From assembly GCF_014648675.1 (NCBI RefSeq), contig NZ_BMRO01000012.1, forward strand, positions 61,318 to 125,317: DNA of 64,000 nt, given 5' to 3'. Position 1 is the first letter of the stretch; each line of letters opens with the position of its first letter. The notes under the pieces are model-generated. The model did not search any database. It was not told the origin of the DNA and saw nothing but the letters and a program-made list of their open reading frames with translations. This document shows positions 51,783 to 60,730 of this stretch, in pieces. The translations under genes were made by a program, and so were the position numbers. The DNA is from Actinomadura livida (GTDB taxonomy: Bacteria; Actinomycetota; Actinomycetes; Streptosporangiales; Streptosporangiaceae).

Positions 51783-52193
51783 TCAACCGGCGCGCCGGGC
51801 CCTGACCCGGCGATGGCTCCAGACCAGGAGGGCGAACAGGATGATGCCCGACAGGATCAGGCCCAGGCCGGTGCTCCACCCGCTGAGCGGCAGCCGCTCC
51901 TCGACGATCCAGAGGACGCCCGCGCCGAGCAGCACCAGGCCGGTGAGCACCGAGCCGGTGAGGCGCCACCACGAGGTAACGCTCTCCTCGGCCGCCTGGA
52001 TCGCCCGGACCCGCACCGGCTCGACGAACCGCTCCACCGACGGAAGCGCGCGGGCGAGGATCAGCAGGCCCGCCAGGACGAGCAGCATCCCCGGACCCGG
52101 CAGGACCAGCAGCGCGACCCCCGTGAGCAGCACGCAGCCGCCGAGGACGGCCAGCGCCCCGCGTGTGGCGTGCCTGCCGTAGCTGCGCCTCAT
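51783..52193 (-). CDS. PGPGW-family transmembrane protein
   Basis: The 136-residue protein has two helix pairs and the motif LLVLPGPGMLLVLAGLLILA that defines the PGPGW transmembrane family (the TIGR02611-like actinobacterial group). The helices are separated by an amphipathic stretch ERFVEPVRVRAIQAAEE. No function is known for the family. It is transcribed leftwards. Confidence 0.85.
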   Translation of the reverse strand: MRRSYGRHATRGALAVLGGCVLLTGVALLVLPGPGMLLVLAGLLILARALPSVERFVEPVRVRAIQAAEESVTSWWRLTGSVLTGLVLLGAGVLWIVEERLPLSGWSTGLGLILSGIILFALLVWSHRRVRARRAG

Positions 52194-52370
52194 CCGTGCC
52201 TCCCCCGTCGGCCTCCGCCGTCCGTACTGCGTCCACGTTACCGACGCCGGCCGGTCACAAAAAGATCTTGCCTCCGGCGGCGGCCGCCGCTAAAGGGAGA
52301 TAAGCCCGGCACATGCGGCACCCCGCCGCACCGCCATGGGAGGGCGGGGGCACCGCGCGGTCCCGGACGC

Positions 52371-52541
52371 TCAGATGGGGTAACGCGTGGCCTCGTCGAC
52401 CTCCGTGCTCCCGGGATCCGCGATCACCTGCGGTTTCGGCGGGACCTCCTGCCCGGCGACCACGTCCTCCAGGGCGATGCGCGGGGGCAGGGCCCGCCAC
52501 CGGTCGCCGCCGCTCTCCCGCACCAGCCGATCTTCGCTCAT
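52371..52541 (-). CDS. small conserved hypothetical protein, 56 residues
   Basis: This short frame begins MSEDRLVRESGGDRWR, contains PRIALEDVVAGQEVP, and ends TEVDEATRYPI before a TGA. It is acidic, has no membrane segment and shows the codon bias of a real gene (third positions almost all G or C). Small actinomycete proteins with an RIALED-type core exist, which is my reason for calling it; the function is unknown. It lies alone between the PGPGW gene and the acetate-type symporter. Confidence 0.55.
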   Translation of the reverse strand: MSEDRLVRESGGDRWRALPPRIALEDVVAGQEVPPKPQVIADPGSTEVDEATRYPI

Positions 52542-52616
52542 ACAACCATCATGCGCGCACCGGCGGCATTTCGGTACGGGCGACGGCCACGAACGATCCC
52601 ACCGCCGGAAAAGGGG

Positions 52617-52650
52617 CGGCCCCGCCCCGGGGCGGGGGGGCGGGGCCGCG
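52617..52650 (-). terminator. terminator of the symporter operon
   Basis: A perfect 13-bp G+C stem (arms 52617-52629 and 52638-52650) with an 8-base loop lies 95 bases beyond the stop of the symporter gene that ends at 52745. Confidence 0.7.
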
Positions 52651-52744
52651 GGCCGCGCGGGACCGGGCGACGGTCACCCGCGCGGCGGGTCCGGGTGGAC
52701 GGCCCGTCCCCGGCGGCCCTGTGATCCGCCGGGAACGGGCGGGG

Positions 52745-54355
52745 TCAGTGCTTCACCGCCTTCTCCGCGCCCGCCCCGGTGAGGGAGCGGACCTCGATCT
52801 CGGCGTACTTCTCCGCGTTGTACTCCTTGCTGAGCACGGTGCCGACGAAGCCGCACAGGAAGCCGACCGGGATGGAGATGAGTCCCGGGTTCTGCAGCGG
52901 GAACCAGCTCCAGTCGGAGTCGGTGAACAGGGCCTTCTCGGAGCCGGAGACGACCGGGGAGAAGATGACCAGGAACAGCGCCGCGCCGAGGCCGCCGTAG
53001 ATCGCGGAGACCGCGCCCGCGGTGTTGAACCTCTTCCAGAACAGGCTGTAGAGGATCGCGGGCAGGTTGCCGGACGCCGCGACCGCGAACGCCAGCGCGA
53101 CGAGGAACGCCACGTTGAGCCGCTGGGCGTAGATGCCGAGGACGATCGACACGGCGCCGATGACCAGGGCGGAGATGCGGGCGACGCGGACCTCGTCCCG
53201 CTCGGTGGCCTTGCCCTTGCGGAACACGTGGGCGTACAGGTCGTGGGCGAACGACGACGAGGAGGCCAGGGTGAGGCCCGCCACGACCGCCAGGATGGTG
53301 GCGAACGCGACCGCGGCGATCACCGCCAGCAGGATCGTGCCGCCCGCGTCGCCGAACATGATCTCTCCGATCTTCTCGGCGAGCTGCGGCGCGGCGGTGT
53401 TGCCCGCCTCGTTGACCCTGGAGATCTCCTCGCTGCCGACCAGCGCCGCGGCGCCGAAGCCGAGGACGAGGGTGAACAGGTAGAAGGTGCCGATGAGGCC
53501 GATGCCCCACATCACGGACTTGCGGGCGTCGCGCGCCGTCGGGACGGTGTAGAAGCGGATCAGGATGTGCGGCAGTCCCGCGGTGCCGAGGACGAGCGCG
53601 AGGCCGAGGCTGATCAGGTCCAGCTTGCCGGTGAGGCCCTGCTCCTCGGTGCCGTAGCGCAGGCCGGGCTCCAGGAACGCCTCGCCCTTGCCGCTCTGCT
53701 CGGCGGCGTCGTTCAGCAGGCTGGACAGGTTGAAGCCGAACTCGGTCAGCACCAGCAGCGTGACCAGCGCCGCGCCGGTCATCAGCAGCACGGCCTTGAC
53801 GATCTGCACCCAGGTGGTGCCCTTCATCCCGCCGAACACCACGTACACGATCATCAGGACGCCGACCAGCGCGATCGTGGCGCCCTTGGCGAACTCGCTG
53901 GTGAACCCGAACAGCAGGGCGACCAGGGCGCCGGCGCCGACCATCTGCGCCAGCAGGTAGAAGATCGACACGGTGATGGTGGAGACGCCGGCGGCGGTGC
54001 GGACCGGGCGCGGGCTCATCCGGAACGCCAGCACGTCGGCCATCGTGAACCGGCCCGAGTTCCGCAGCAGCTCGGCGACCAGCAGCAGCGCGACGAGCCA
54101 GGCGACCAGGAACCCGATGGAGTACAGGAAGCCGTCGTAGCCGTACAGGGCGATCAGCCCGGCGATGCCGAGGAAGGACGCGGCGGACATGTAGTCGCCG
54201 CCGATCGCCAGGCCGTTCTGCGGCCCGGAGAAGGAGCGGCCGCCGGCGTAGAAGTCCGTGGCGTTCTTGGTGTTGCGGCTCGCCCACACGGTGATCGCCA
54301 GGGTGGCCGCGACGAAGACGAGGAACAGCAGGATCGACAGTGTCTCGTTGCTCAT
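52745..54355 (-). CDS. actP: sodium:solute symporter, cation/acetate (ActP) type
   Basis: The 536-residue symporter of the SSS family has about thirteen helices. Landmarks are the ATDFYAGGRSFSGPQNGLAIGG start, YMSAASFLGIAGLI, GGMKGTTWVQIVKAV, LGTAGLPHILIRFYT and LASSSSFAHDLYAHV, all shared with acetate and other monocarboxylate permeases such as ActP and MctC. Its ATG overlaps the DUF485 gene by four bases, the classic yjcH-actP pairing. It would import acetate, pyruvate or propionate with sodium. The gene name rests on homology. Confidence 0.88.
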   Translation of the reverse strand: MSNETLSILLFLVFVAATLAITVWASRNTKNATDFYAGGRSFSGPQNGLAIGGDYMSAASFLGIAGLIALYGYDGFLYSIGFLVAWLVALLLVAELLRNSGRFTMADVLAFRMSPRPVRTAAGVSTITVSIFYLLAQMVGAGALVALLFGFTSEFAKGATIALVGVLMIVYVVFGGMKGTTWVQIVKAVLLMTGAALVTLLVLTEFGFNLSSLLNDAAEQSGKGEAFLEPGLRYGTEEQGLTGKLDLISLGLALVLGTAGLPHILIRFYTVPTARDARKSVMWGIGLIGTFYLFTLVLGFGAAALVGSEEISRVNEAGNTAAPQLAEKIGEIMFGDAGGTILLAVIAAVAFATILAVVAGLTLASSSSFAHDLYAHVFRKGKATERDEVRVARISALVIGAVSIVLGIYAQRLNVAFLVALAFAVAASGNLPAILYSLFWKRFNTAGAVSAIYGGLGAALFLVIFSPVVSGSEKALFTDSDWSWFPLQNPGLISIPVGFLCGFVGTVLSKEYNAEKYAEIEVRSLTGAGAEKAVKH

Positions 54356-54714
54356 CGGGCGTCCTCCGCGGTTCCGGCGCCCTGCGCCTCCTCCGCCTCG
54401 ATGTCGCCGCGGATCTTGTCGGCGAGCGGGTCGAGGCGTCGCCCGGCGTGCCGCGAGTAGTAGTAGGCGATGCCGAACGTGGTGACGAACTGCAGCAACC
54501 CGAAGACGAGCGCGACGTTGATCGCGCCGAACAGCTCCGTGCCCATGAAGCCGCGCGCCCAGCCCGAGAGCACGACGTAGAGCAGGTACCAGGTGAGGAA
54601 CGCGACGGTCATCGGAAATGCGAATCTGCGGAATCTGGTGCGGAGTTCCTGGAACTCCGCGGTGCCCTGGAACCGTTGGTAGACGGTGCCGGAGGCGTTC
54701 TTATCGATGGACAC
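54352..54714 (-). CDS. DUF485 membrane protein (YjcH-like)
   Basis: The 120-residue, two-helix protein is of the DUF485 family, nearly always encoded beside ActP-type symporters. It has FQELRTRFRRFAFPMTVAFL and YVVLSGWARGFMG before the second helix LLQFVTTFGIAYYYSRHAG. GTG 54714 is chosen because AGAGGAGGGG lies just upstream. It probably assists the symporter; the exact role is unknown. Confidence 0.85.
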   Translation of the reverse strand: MSIDKNASGTVYQRFQGTAEFQELRTRFRRFAFPMTVAFLTWYLLYVVLSGWARGFMGTELFGAINVALVFGLLQFVTTFGIAYYYSRHAGRRLDPLADKIRGDIEAEEAQGAGTAEDAR

Positions 54715-54731
54715 GACCGCCCCTCCTCTGT

Positions 54732-54747
54732 TGTGACGCCGGTCACG
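54732..54747. promoter_or_regulatory. CRP-type binding site
   Basis: TGTGA-CGCCGG-TCACG matches the CRP/GlxR consensus (TGTGA N6 TCACA) at 9 of 10 arm positions. It lies 18 bases before the start of the DUF485 gene. cAMP-receptor regulators control acetate uptake genes in other bacteria, so a link is plausible; the position so close to the start codon would favour repression unless the transcript starts upstream. Confidence 0.55.
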
Positions 54748-54871
54748 CGCCACCGTATGGACGTCCCGGGGGCCGAGCGAGGGGACAGGCGCGGGGCTGC
54801 GGTCAGTCGCCGTTCATCGTCGGCGGTCTGCGGGCATCGTCGGTGAGCGGTTCATCTGGCGCGACGAACGG

Positions 54872-56599
54872 TCACACCCGCTTCGGCCGCCAGGTGCCGC
54901 GGTCGACGGCGAGCGACTCCGGAGTGTGCAGGCGCACCATCATCCGCGCGACGCCGCGCGGCACCCGGCCGGGCGTGCACAGCGACACGACGATCATGGT
55001 GGCGAACGCGGTCGGGACGCTCCACGCGGCGGGTTCGGCGAGCAGCGCCCCCAGCAGCCCCTCCGGCGGCCCGGCGGCGATCGTCACGATCACCGCGGTG
55101 CCCGCCAGGACGCCGCCGGCGATGAGGCCGGCGAGCGCGCCGGGGACGGTCAGCCGCCGCCACCAGACGCCGAGGACGAGCAGCGGGCAGAACGTGGACG
55201 CCGCGACGGCGAACGCCAGCCCCACGACGTCCGCGACGGGCAGCGCGCGCGCCGCGATGGCCAGCGCCAGCGGGACGACGAGGGCGAGCAGCGTCCCGGC
55301 GCGGAACGAGCGAACCCCGCCGCGCAGTATGTCCTGCGCGATCACCCCGGCGACGGACACGGTGATCCCGGACGAGGTGGACAGGAACGCCGCGACCGCG
55401 CCGCCGGTCACCAGCGCGCCGAGCAGGTCGCCGCCGACTCCGCCGATGAGGCGGCCGGGCAGCGTGAGGACGACGGCGTCCGCCCGCCCGGTCATCAGCA
55501 GCTCGGGCGTGTAGAGGCGGCCGAGCGCCCCGTAGACGGCCGGGAGCAGGTAGAAGGCGCCGAGCAGCGACAGCACCATCACGGTGGTGCGGCGCGCGGC
55601 CCGCCCGTCGGGGTTGGTGTAGAAGCGGACGAGGACGTGCGGGAGCCCCATCGTTCCGAGGAACGTGGCCAGGATCAGCGAGTACGTGGCGTAGAGGGAG
55701 TGGGGGTGGCCGTCCAGCGGCATCGCCCACTGGCGGTCGGTGGTGGCCGGCCGGTCGCTGACGTGCGGCACCTCGGCGCCGGCCGGGAACGTGACGGACG
55801 TGTTCTGCGCGATGTGGTGCCGTCCGGGCCCCAGGGTCAGCGGGCCGTTCTCGTAGGGCTGCCCGTCCACCCGCCCGTCCACGACGACCTGGACGGGGTC
55901 GACGACGTCGACCGTGACGGCGAGGCCGACGGAGACGGTGGTCCGCTCCGCGAACTGCGGCGGCGTGTCCGCCGCCAGGCCGGGCGCGCCGTCGTACCGC
56001 CACGCCAGCAGCAGGAAAACCAGCGGGACGGCGAGCGCGGTGAGCTTCATCCAGTACTGGAACGCCTGGACGAGCGTGACGCTGCGCATGCCGCCGACGA
56101 GGACGTTCACCGCGACGACGACGGCGACGAGGACGCCGCCCGTCCACACCGGCGCGCCCGTCACCGTCCGCAGCACCAGCCCGGCGGACTGGAACTGCGG
56201 CAGCAGGTACAGCCAGCTGATCAGCACGACGAGGATGCTGGCGACGCGGCGCACCGCCATCGACTCCAGCCGCGCCTCGGCGAAGTCGGGCAGCGTGTAC
56301 GCGCCGGAGCGGCGCAGCGGCGCCGACACGAGCACGAGCAGGATCAGGTAGCCGCCCGTCCAGCCGACGGGGAGCCACAGCATGTCGGCGCCGTAGGCGA
56401 GGATCAGCCCCGCGATGCCGAGGAAGGACGCGGCCGACAGGTACTCGCCGCCGATCGCCGACGCGTTGCGCAGCGGCGTGACCGTGCGGGACGCGACGTA
56501 GAAGTCGGACGTGGTGCGGGAGATGCGCCCGATCACGCCGATGAGCACGGTGGCGACGACGACCAGCAGCACGCCGGCGAGCCCGTACGCGGTGTTCAT
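54872..56599 (-). CDS. second sodium:solute symporter with extracytoplasmic insertion
   Basis: The 575-residue SSS protein is related to the one at 52745 (TTSDFYVASRTVTPLRNASA, YLSAASFLGIAGLILAYG, LGTMGLPHVLVRFYTNPDG). It has a hydrophilic, beta-strand-like insertion of about 90 residues (roughly 205-300) between two helices, including VTVDVVDPVQVVVDGRVDG. The end carries LSTSSGITVSVAGVIAQDIL. It lies 31 bases after the small membrane gene and downstream of the LytS/LytR pair, which probably regulates it. The ligand is likely a small carboxylate (inference). Confidence 0.85.
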   Translation of the reverse strand: MNTAYGLAGVLLVVVATVLIGVIGRISRTTSDFYVASRTVTPLRNASAIGGEYLSAASFLGIAGLILAYGADMLWLPVGWTGGYLILLVLVSAPLRRSGAYTLPDFAEARLESMAVRRVASILVVLISWLYLLPQFQSAGLVLRTVTGAPVWTGGVLVAVVVAVNVLVGGMRSVTLVQAFQYWMKLTALAVPLVFLLLAWRYDGAPGLAADTPPQFAERTTVSVGLAVTVDVVDPVQVVVDGRVDGQPYENGPLTLGPGRHHIAQNTSVTFPAGAEVPHVSDRPATTDRQWAMPLDGHPHSLYATYSLILATFLGTMGLPHVLVRFYTNPDGRAARRTTVMVLSLLGAFYLLPAVYGALGRLYTPELLMTGRADAVVLTLPGRLIGGVGGDLLGALVTGGAVAAFLSTSSGITVSVAGVIAQDILRGGVRSFRAGTLLALVVPLALAIAARALPVADVVGLAFAVAASTFCPLLVLGVWWRRLTVPGALAGLIAGGVLAGTAVIVTIAAGPPEGLLGALLAEPAAWSVPTAFATMIVVSLCTPGRVPRGVARMMVRLHTPESLAVDRGTWRPKRV

Positions 56600-56630
56600 G
56601 GCGCGCTGTCGTTCATCGGCGCTTCGTCGT

Positions 56631-57002
56631 TCATGGCGCGTCGTCGGGGGACGGGGGCCTGTCGACGAGTTCGGCGAAGTCGTCCTCGTTGCGCTCGGCC
56701 TGCCGGACGTACCACCAGCCGCACACGACGAACCACGGGTAGATCAGCCCGCCGAGCACCACCCACGGCAGCGGGATGCCCAGCACGGTCTTCTCGCTGA
56801 ACTCCGGGAACACCGCGAACAGCAGCGGCAGCCCGACGACCACCGCGGCCAGCACGAGGCACAGCCCCACCGCGAGCCGGAGCTGGGCGCGCAGCAGCGA
56901 GCGCATGTAGGCCTCGCCGAGCCGGGTCTGCTCGTCGATCTCCCGGGTGACGGGGTAGCTGGGCCGGCGGACGGCCCGGGTCCGCGGCCCGGTCACCAGC
57001 AC
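56631..57002 (-). CDS. two-helix DUF485-like membrane partner of the symporter
   Basis: The 123-residue protein has a conserved pre-helix region TREIDEQTRLGEAYMRSLLRAQLRLAV, then two hydrophobic segments (about 42-64 and 77-97) and an acidic tail. Proteins with this layout sit next to SSS symporters in actinomycetes, as here (31 bases upstream of the symporter start). GTG 57002 is the best available start since no ATG precedes the conserved part; a GTG two codons later is possible. Confidence 0.7.
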   Translation of the reverse strand: MLVTGPRTRAVRRPSYPVTREIDEQTRLGEAYMRSLLRAQLRLAVGLCLVLAAVVVGLPLLFAVFPEFSEKTVLGIPLPWVVLGGLIYPWFVVCGWWYVRQAERNEDDFAELVDRPPSPDDAP

Positions 57003-57100
57003 CCGGCCCGGCGCGATGCCGTGCGGCCGTTCACCGGCGCTCGGCGGGCCGGGGCTCGGGGAGCCGGCGCCGGGGTCGCCGGGGCTCGGGGGGCGGGAGC

Positions 57101-57871
57101 TCAGGGGGACCGCCTCGCCCTCCGCACGAGCACGTCGCGCAGCTCGCGCACGTGCCTGCGGCTCACCGGCAGCTCCGCGTCGCCGACCAGCACGGTGCAG
57201 CGGCCCGAGTCCAGCCGCAGCTCCCGGATCGCCGACAGCGCGACCAGGTGGCTGCGGTGCACCCGGACGAACCCGGCGCCGGTCCAGCGCTCGCTCAGCG
57301 CGGCCAGCGGGATGCGGACCAGGTGGCTGCCGGACGAGGTGTGCAGCCGCGCGTAGTCGCCCTGCGCCTCGACGTACAGGACCTCGGCGGGGGTGACGAA
57401 CCGGGTCACCCCGCCCAGCTCGACGGGCAGCGGCTCCGGTTCGGCCGGGTCGGCCTCGTCGTCCTCGGGCTCGTCGGTGGCCTCGATGACGCGCCTGATC
57501 GCCTCGTTGAGCCGCTCGGGCCGCACCGGCTTGAGGATGTAGTCCGTCGCCTTGATCTCGAACGCGTCGACGGCGTGGTCCTCGTAGGCGGTGACGAAGA
57601 CGATCTGCGGCGCGCGGGCGAACTGCGCGAGCACGCGGCCGAGGACGGTGCCGTCCAGGCCGGGCATCCGGATGTCGAGGAAGACCGCGGCGATGGGCCG
57701 CCCCTCGGCGAGGGCCCGGTCGAGCTTGCGCAGCGCGGCGGCGCCGTCCCGCGCCGTGTGGATCTCGCCGATCCGCGGGTGGGCGCGCAGCAGGTGGACG
57801 AGGTCGTCCAGCGCGGGCGGCTCGTCGTCCACCGCGAGGACACGTAGGCCCACCACATCGTCCTTTCCCAC
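57101..57871 (-). CDS. LytR/AlgR-type response regulator
   Basis: The 256-residue regulator has a receiver domain with the acidic pocket DDE, phosphoacceptor Asp66 (FLDIRMPG) and Lys114 (YILKPV). A LytTR DNA-binding domain follows at about 150-255 (VLYVEAQGDYARLHTSSG, FVRVHRSHLVAL). It follows the kinase gene by 44 bases. LytTR regulators bind direct repeats; it probably activates the neighbouring symporter genes. Confidence 0.93.
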   Translation of the reverse strand: MGKDDVVGLRVLAVDDEPPALDDLVHLLRAHPRIGEIHTARDGAAALRKLDRALAEGRPIAAVFLDIRMPGLDGTVLGRVLAQFARAPQIVFVTAYEDHAVDAFEIKATDYILKPVRPERLNEAIRRVIEATDEPEDDEADPAEPEPLPVELGGVTRFVTPAEVLYVEAQGDYARLHTSSGSHLVRIPLAALSERWTGAGFVRVHRSHLVALSAIRELRLDSGRCTVLVGDAELPVSRRHVRELRDVLVRRARRSP

Positions 57872-57915
57872 GTCGCACGGACATTCCAGTCAAAGGACGC
57901 CTGTCAGTCAAGGTT

Positions 57916-59112
57916 TCAGGACGCGGTCACCCCCGGCCGGTACTTGGGCACCCGCACGATCACCTTCGTGCCCGCGCCCGGACCGGTCTCCACGGCGAGA
58001 CCGTACTCCGGCCCGTACACCTGCCGCAGCCGGTCGTCGACGTTGGCGAGCCCGATCCCGGCCGCGTCGCCGTCGTCGGTCAGCGGGCGCACGTCGCCCG
58101 AGAGCAGCCGCCGGACGTCCTCGGGGTCCATGCCGATCCCGTCGTCCTCCACGCTGATCAGGCAGTCCGATCCGGCGTCCTCGGCGACGATCGTGATGAG
58201 CCCCGGCTCCGACCTGTCCTGCAGCCCGTGCCGGACGGCGTTCTCCACCAGCGGCTGCAGGCACAGGAACGGCACGGCGACCGGCAGCACCTCGGGCGCG
58301 ATCCGCAGCGTCACCCGCAGCTGCTCGCCGAACCGCGCCCGCTGGAGCAGCAGGTACCGGTCGATGGACCGCAGCTCCTCGGCGAGCGTCGTGAAGTCGC
58401 CGTGCCGCCGGAACGAGTAGCGGGTGAACCCGGCGAACTCCAGCAGCAGCTCCCGCGCCCGCTCGGGGTCGGACCGGACGAACGAGGCGATGGTGGTCAG
58501 CGAGTTGTAGATGAAGTGCGGGGAGATCTGCGCCCGCAGCGCCCGCATCTCCGCCTCCATCAGCAGCGTCCGCGAGTGGTCGAGCTCGGCCAGCTCCAGC
58601 TGCGCGTCCACCCACTGGGCGACCTCCTCGGCGGCGCGGATCAGCCCGGCCGGGGTGTCCTCCCCGTAGGCGGCGAGCGACCCGACCACGCGGTCGTCGG
58701 TGGCGAGCGGCACCACCACGACCCGCCGGATCGGGCAGTCGAGCAGGTCGCAGGCGACGTCGTGCACCTGGGTCCGGCCGTTCTCCAGCGTCACCCCGGC
58801 GTGCCCGAGGACCTCCTCCGCGTGGTGCTCGTGCTCCCCGTCCCAGGCCAGCAGCCGCTCCCGGTCGGTGATCGCCAGCGCGGGGCAGTCCAGCAGGACC
58901 CGCAGGTGCCGGGCGGCCTTCTGCGCGTCCTGCTCGGTCAGCCCCGCCCGGAACGCGGGGGCGGCGCGGGAGGCGGTGTGCAGCGTCTCGAACGTCGCCC
59001 GCCGCGCGGGCCCGCCCAGGTCGCCGCCCCGCCCCTGCTGGCGCCGCCACCACACGAGCGCCGGAATCCACGTCACCAGCAAGGTCGCGACAACGGCGAT
59101 GACGACGTTCAT
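57916..59112 (-). CDS. LytS-type sensor histidine kinase
   Basis: The 398-residue kinase has one N-terminal membrane helix (VIAVVATLLVTWIPALVW), a GAF-like sensor region (about 43-170), and a His_kinase domain with LRAQISPHFIYNSLTTIASF (phospho-His199), the N-box PLVENAVRHGLQD and glycine-rich loops GIGMD and GIGLANVDDRL. The lack of a multi-helix LytS sensor means the signal is probably cytoplasmic. It heads the lytS-lytR-membrane protein-symporter operon, like the pyruvate-sensing BtsSR/YpdAB systems that control carboxylate transporters. Confidence 0.92.
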   Translation of the reverse strand: MNVVIAVVATLLVTWIPALVWWRRQQGRGGDLGGPARRATFETLHTASRAAPAFRAGLTEQDAQKAARHLRVLLDCPALAITDRERLLAWDGEHEHHAEEVLGHAGVTLENGRTQVHDVACDLLDCPIRRVVVVPLATDDRVVGSLAAYGEDTPAGLIRAAEEVAQWVDAQLELAELDHSRTLLMEAEMRALRAQISPHFIYNSLTTIASFVRSDPERARELLLEFAGFTRYSFRRHGDFTTLAEELRSIDRYLLLQRARFGEQLRVTLRIAPEVLPVAVPFLCLQPLVENAVRHGLQDRSEPGLITIVAEDAGSDCLISVEDDGIGMDPEDVRRLLSGDVRPLTDDGDAAGIGLANVDDRLRQVYGPEYGLAVETGPGAGTKVIVRVPKYRPGVTAS

Positions 59113-59133
59113 TCCGCAAATTTATGCCGATCA

Positions 59134-59182
59134 TCCCGCCAAAAGTGAAGTGGACCTCTGGTACATGTCCGATTTGGCGGGA
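59134..59182. promoter_or_regulatory. spaced inverted repeat upstream of the kinase operon
   Basis: Ten-base arms TCCCGCCAAA (59134-59143) and TTTGGCGGGA (59173-59182) are separated by 29 bases in the divergent region between the kinase gene and the secreted-protein gene. A further CATGATCATG palindrome follows. The arms could bind one regulator on both promoters or form a leader stem. Confidence 0.4.
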
Positions 59183-59289
59183 AGGTCATGATCATGTCAT
59201 TTTGGACGGACTGACACGACGATCTTGGCCGCGCCCACCGCTCCCCCGGGTGATCCCCGGCCAGGCGGGCCCGGCCGTGAGGAGAGTGC

Positions 59290-60603
59290 ATGCGCCGCCG
59301 TCGATGCCTGGCCGTCCTGGCCGCCGTGGGCCTCGCCCTTCCGCTCGCCGCCGCGATCCAGTCCCCCGCCGCAGCCGACGAACTGTCCCTGTCGAACTTC
59401 CAGCTCCGCCCGAACTCCTACGGGACGGACCTGCGCGACCGCGCCGACGCCCTCCCGCTGGTGAAGGGGACCGTCACCGGCATCATGAACGACCTGAACC
59501 GGCAGGACGACGACACCCCGGTCACCGTCAACGGGGCGTGCGAGCCGAACGCCGTCCAGTCCGGCAGCTCCGTGGCGCTCGCGCGGAGCGTCTGCTTCAA
59601 CGACGGCGACAACGCCACCGCCCAGTGGTACCCGCAGGGCGTCACCACGGTCGCCGACATGCAGGCCGACCAGGAGTGGGGCGACGGCTACAAGCCCGTC
59701 CTGGTGAGCTGGTACGACGCCAACGCCAACGCCGACGGCATGGTCAAGGGCGTCCGCATCAGCTTCATGAACCCCTCCACCGGCGCGTACCGGCACGTCC
59801 TGCTGGTGTACCCGAAGGCCAACGGCGACTACGACACCGTCCGGGTGTCGCAGGACTCGTCCAGCGGCAGCTACAACACCTCGCTCCACGCGGGCGGGAT
59901 CCTCTGGTACGGCGACCACCTGTTCGTCGCCGACACCGCGCGCGGCTTCCGCATGTTCGACATGCGCCGCATCTTCGACCTGGGCGCGTCCGAGAACGGC
60001 ACGACCGGCGGCGCGGACAAGGTCGGCCTGCACGGCGGCACGTACCACGGCTACGGGTACCGCTACGTGATGCCGCAGGTCGGCTCGTGGACGCGGACCG
60101 CCGCGACCGGCACCAAGTGCACCACCTCGGACGGGTCGCCGCAGTTCTCGCACGTGTCCCTCGACCGCAGCGGCACCGACCACCTGGTCTCCGGCGAGTA
60201 CTGCGCCGGGGAGGAGGCCGTCAACGGCCGCGTCGCGGCGTGGCCCATCGCCGGCGCGTTCACCGCGAACAGCGAGCTGATCACCGACCCGTCCTACCGG
60301 TGGAACGCCGACGCCGCTCACAAGCTGCCGGTCAGCAACGTCCAGGGCGCGACCCGGTTCAACGGCCGGTGGTACCTGAGCCGCAGCCGCGGCCCCGCGA
60401 CCGCCGGGACGTTCTACACGACCGCGCCCGCGACGTCGTCCACCACGACGCTGCAGGTCGCCAGTGAGAAGCAGCTCAGCATCGGCCCGGAGGACCTGGC
60501 GCACTGGCAGAGCGGCACGGACGCGTCGAACCCCGGCCTCGGCCAGTTCTGGACCGTCGGCGAGCACCCCGGCAAGCGCATGGTGTACGCCGTCCGCCCC
60601 TAG
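59290..60603 (+). CDS. secreted protein of unknown function
   Basis: The 437-residue protein has a Sec signal (MRRRRCLAVLAAVGLALPLA, cleavage near AAADE). The mature part is rich in aromatic residues and glycine with repeated strand-like units (HAGGILWYGDHLFVADTARG, GGTYHGYGYRYVMPQVG, NGRWYLSRSRG), consistent with a beta-propeller. Four or more cysteines suggest extracellular disulfides. No catalytic motif is recognised. Similar secreted proteins occur widely in actinomycetes. It is followed by a strong terminator. Confidence 0.7.
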   Translation: MRRRRCLAVLAAVGLALPLAAAIQSPAAADELSLSNFQLRPNSYGTDLRDRADALPLVKGTVTGIMNDLNRQDDDTPVTVNGACEPNAVQSGSSVALARSVCFNDGDNATAQWYPQGVTTVADMQADQEWGDGYKPVLVSWYDANANADGMVKGVRISFMNPSTGAYRHVLLVYPKANGDYDTVRVSQDSSSGSYNTSLHAGGILWYGDHLFVADTARGFRMFDMRRIFDLGASENGTTGGADKVGLHGGTYHGYGYRYVMPQVGSWTRTAATGTKCTTSDGSPQFSHVSLDRSGTDHLVSGEYCAGEEAVNGRVAAWPIAGAFTANSELITDPSYRWNADAAHKLPVSNVQGATRFNGRWYLSRSRGPATAGTFYTTAPATSSTTTLQVASEKQLSIGPEDLAHWQSGTDASNPGLGQFWTVGEHPGKRMVYAVRP

Positions 60604-60642
60604 CGACCGCACGCGAACACTCCCAGCCGAGAACACCCGCAG

Positions 60643-60671
60643 CGCCCGGCCGGGCCCGCCCCGGCCGGGCG
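60643..60671 (+). terminator. terminator of the secreted-protein gene
   Basis: Perfect 12-bp arms (60643-60654 and 60660-60671) with a five-base loop are followed by a short T-run, 40 bases after the stop codon. Confidence 0.85.
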
Positions 60672-60730
60672 TTTCCGTTCACCGACAGGGGCCCCTGGCG
60701 TCCTCGTGAAGCTCGCCGTACCCTGGGCTC

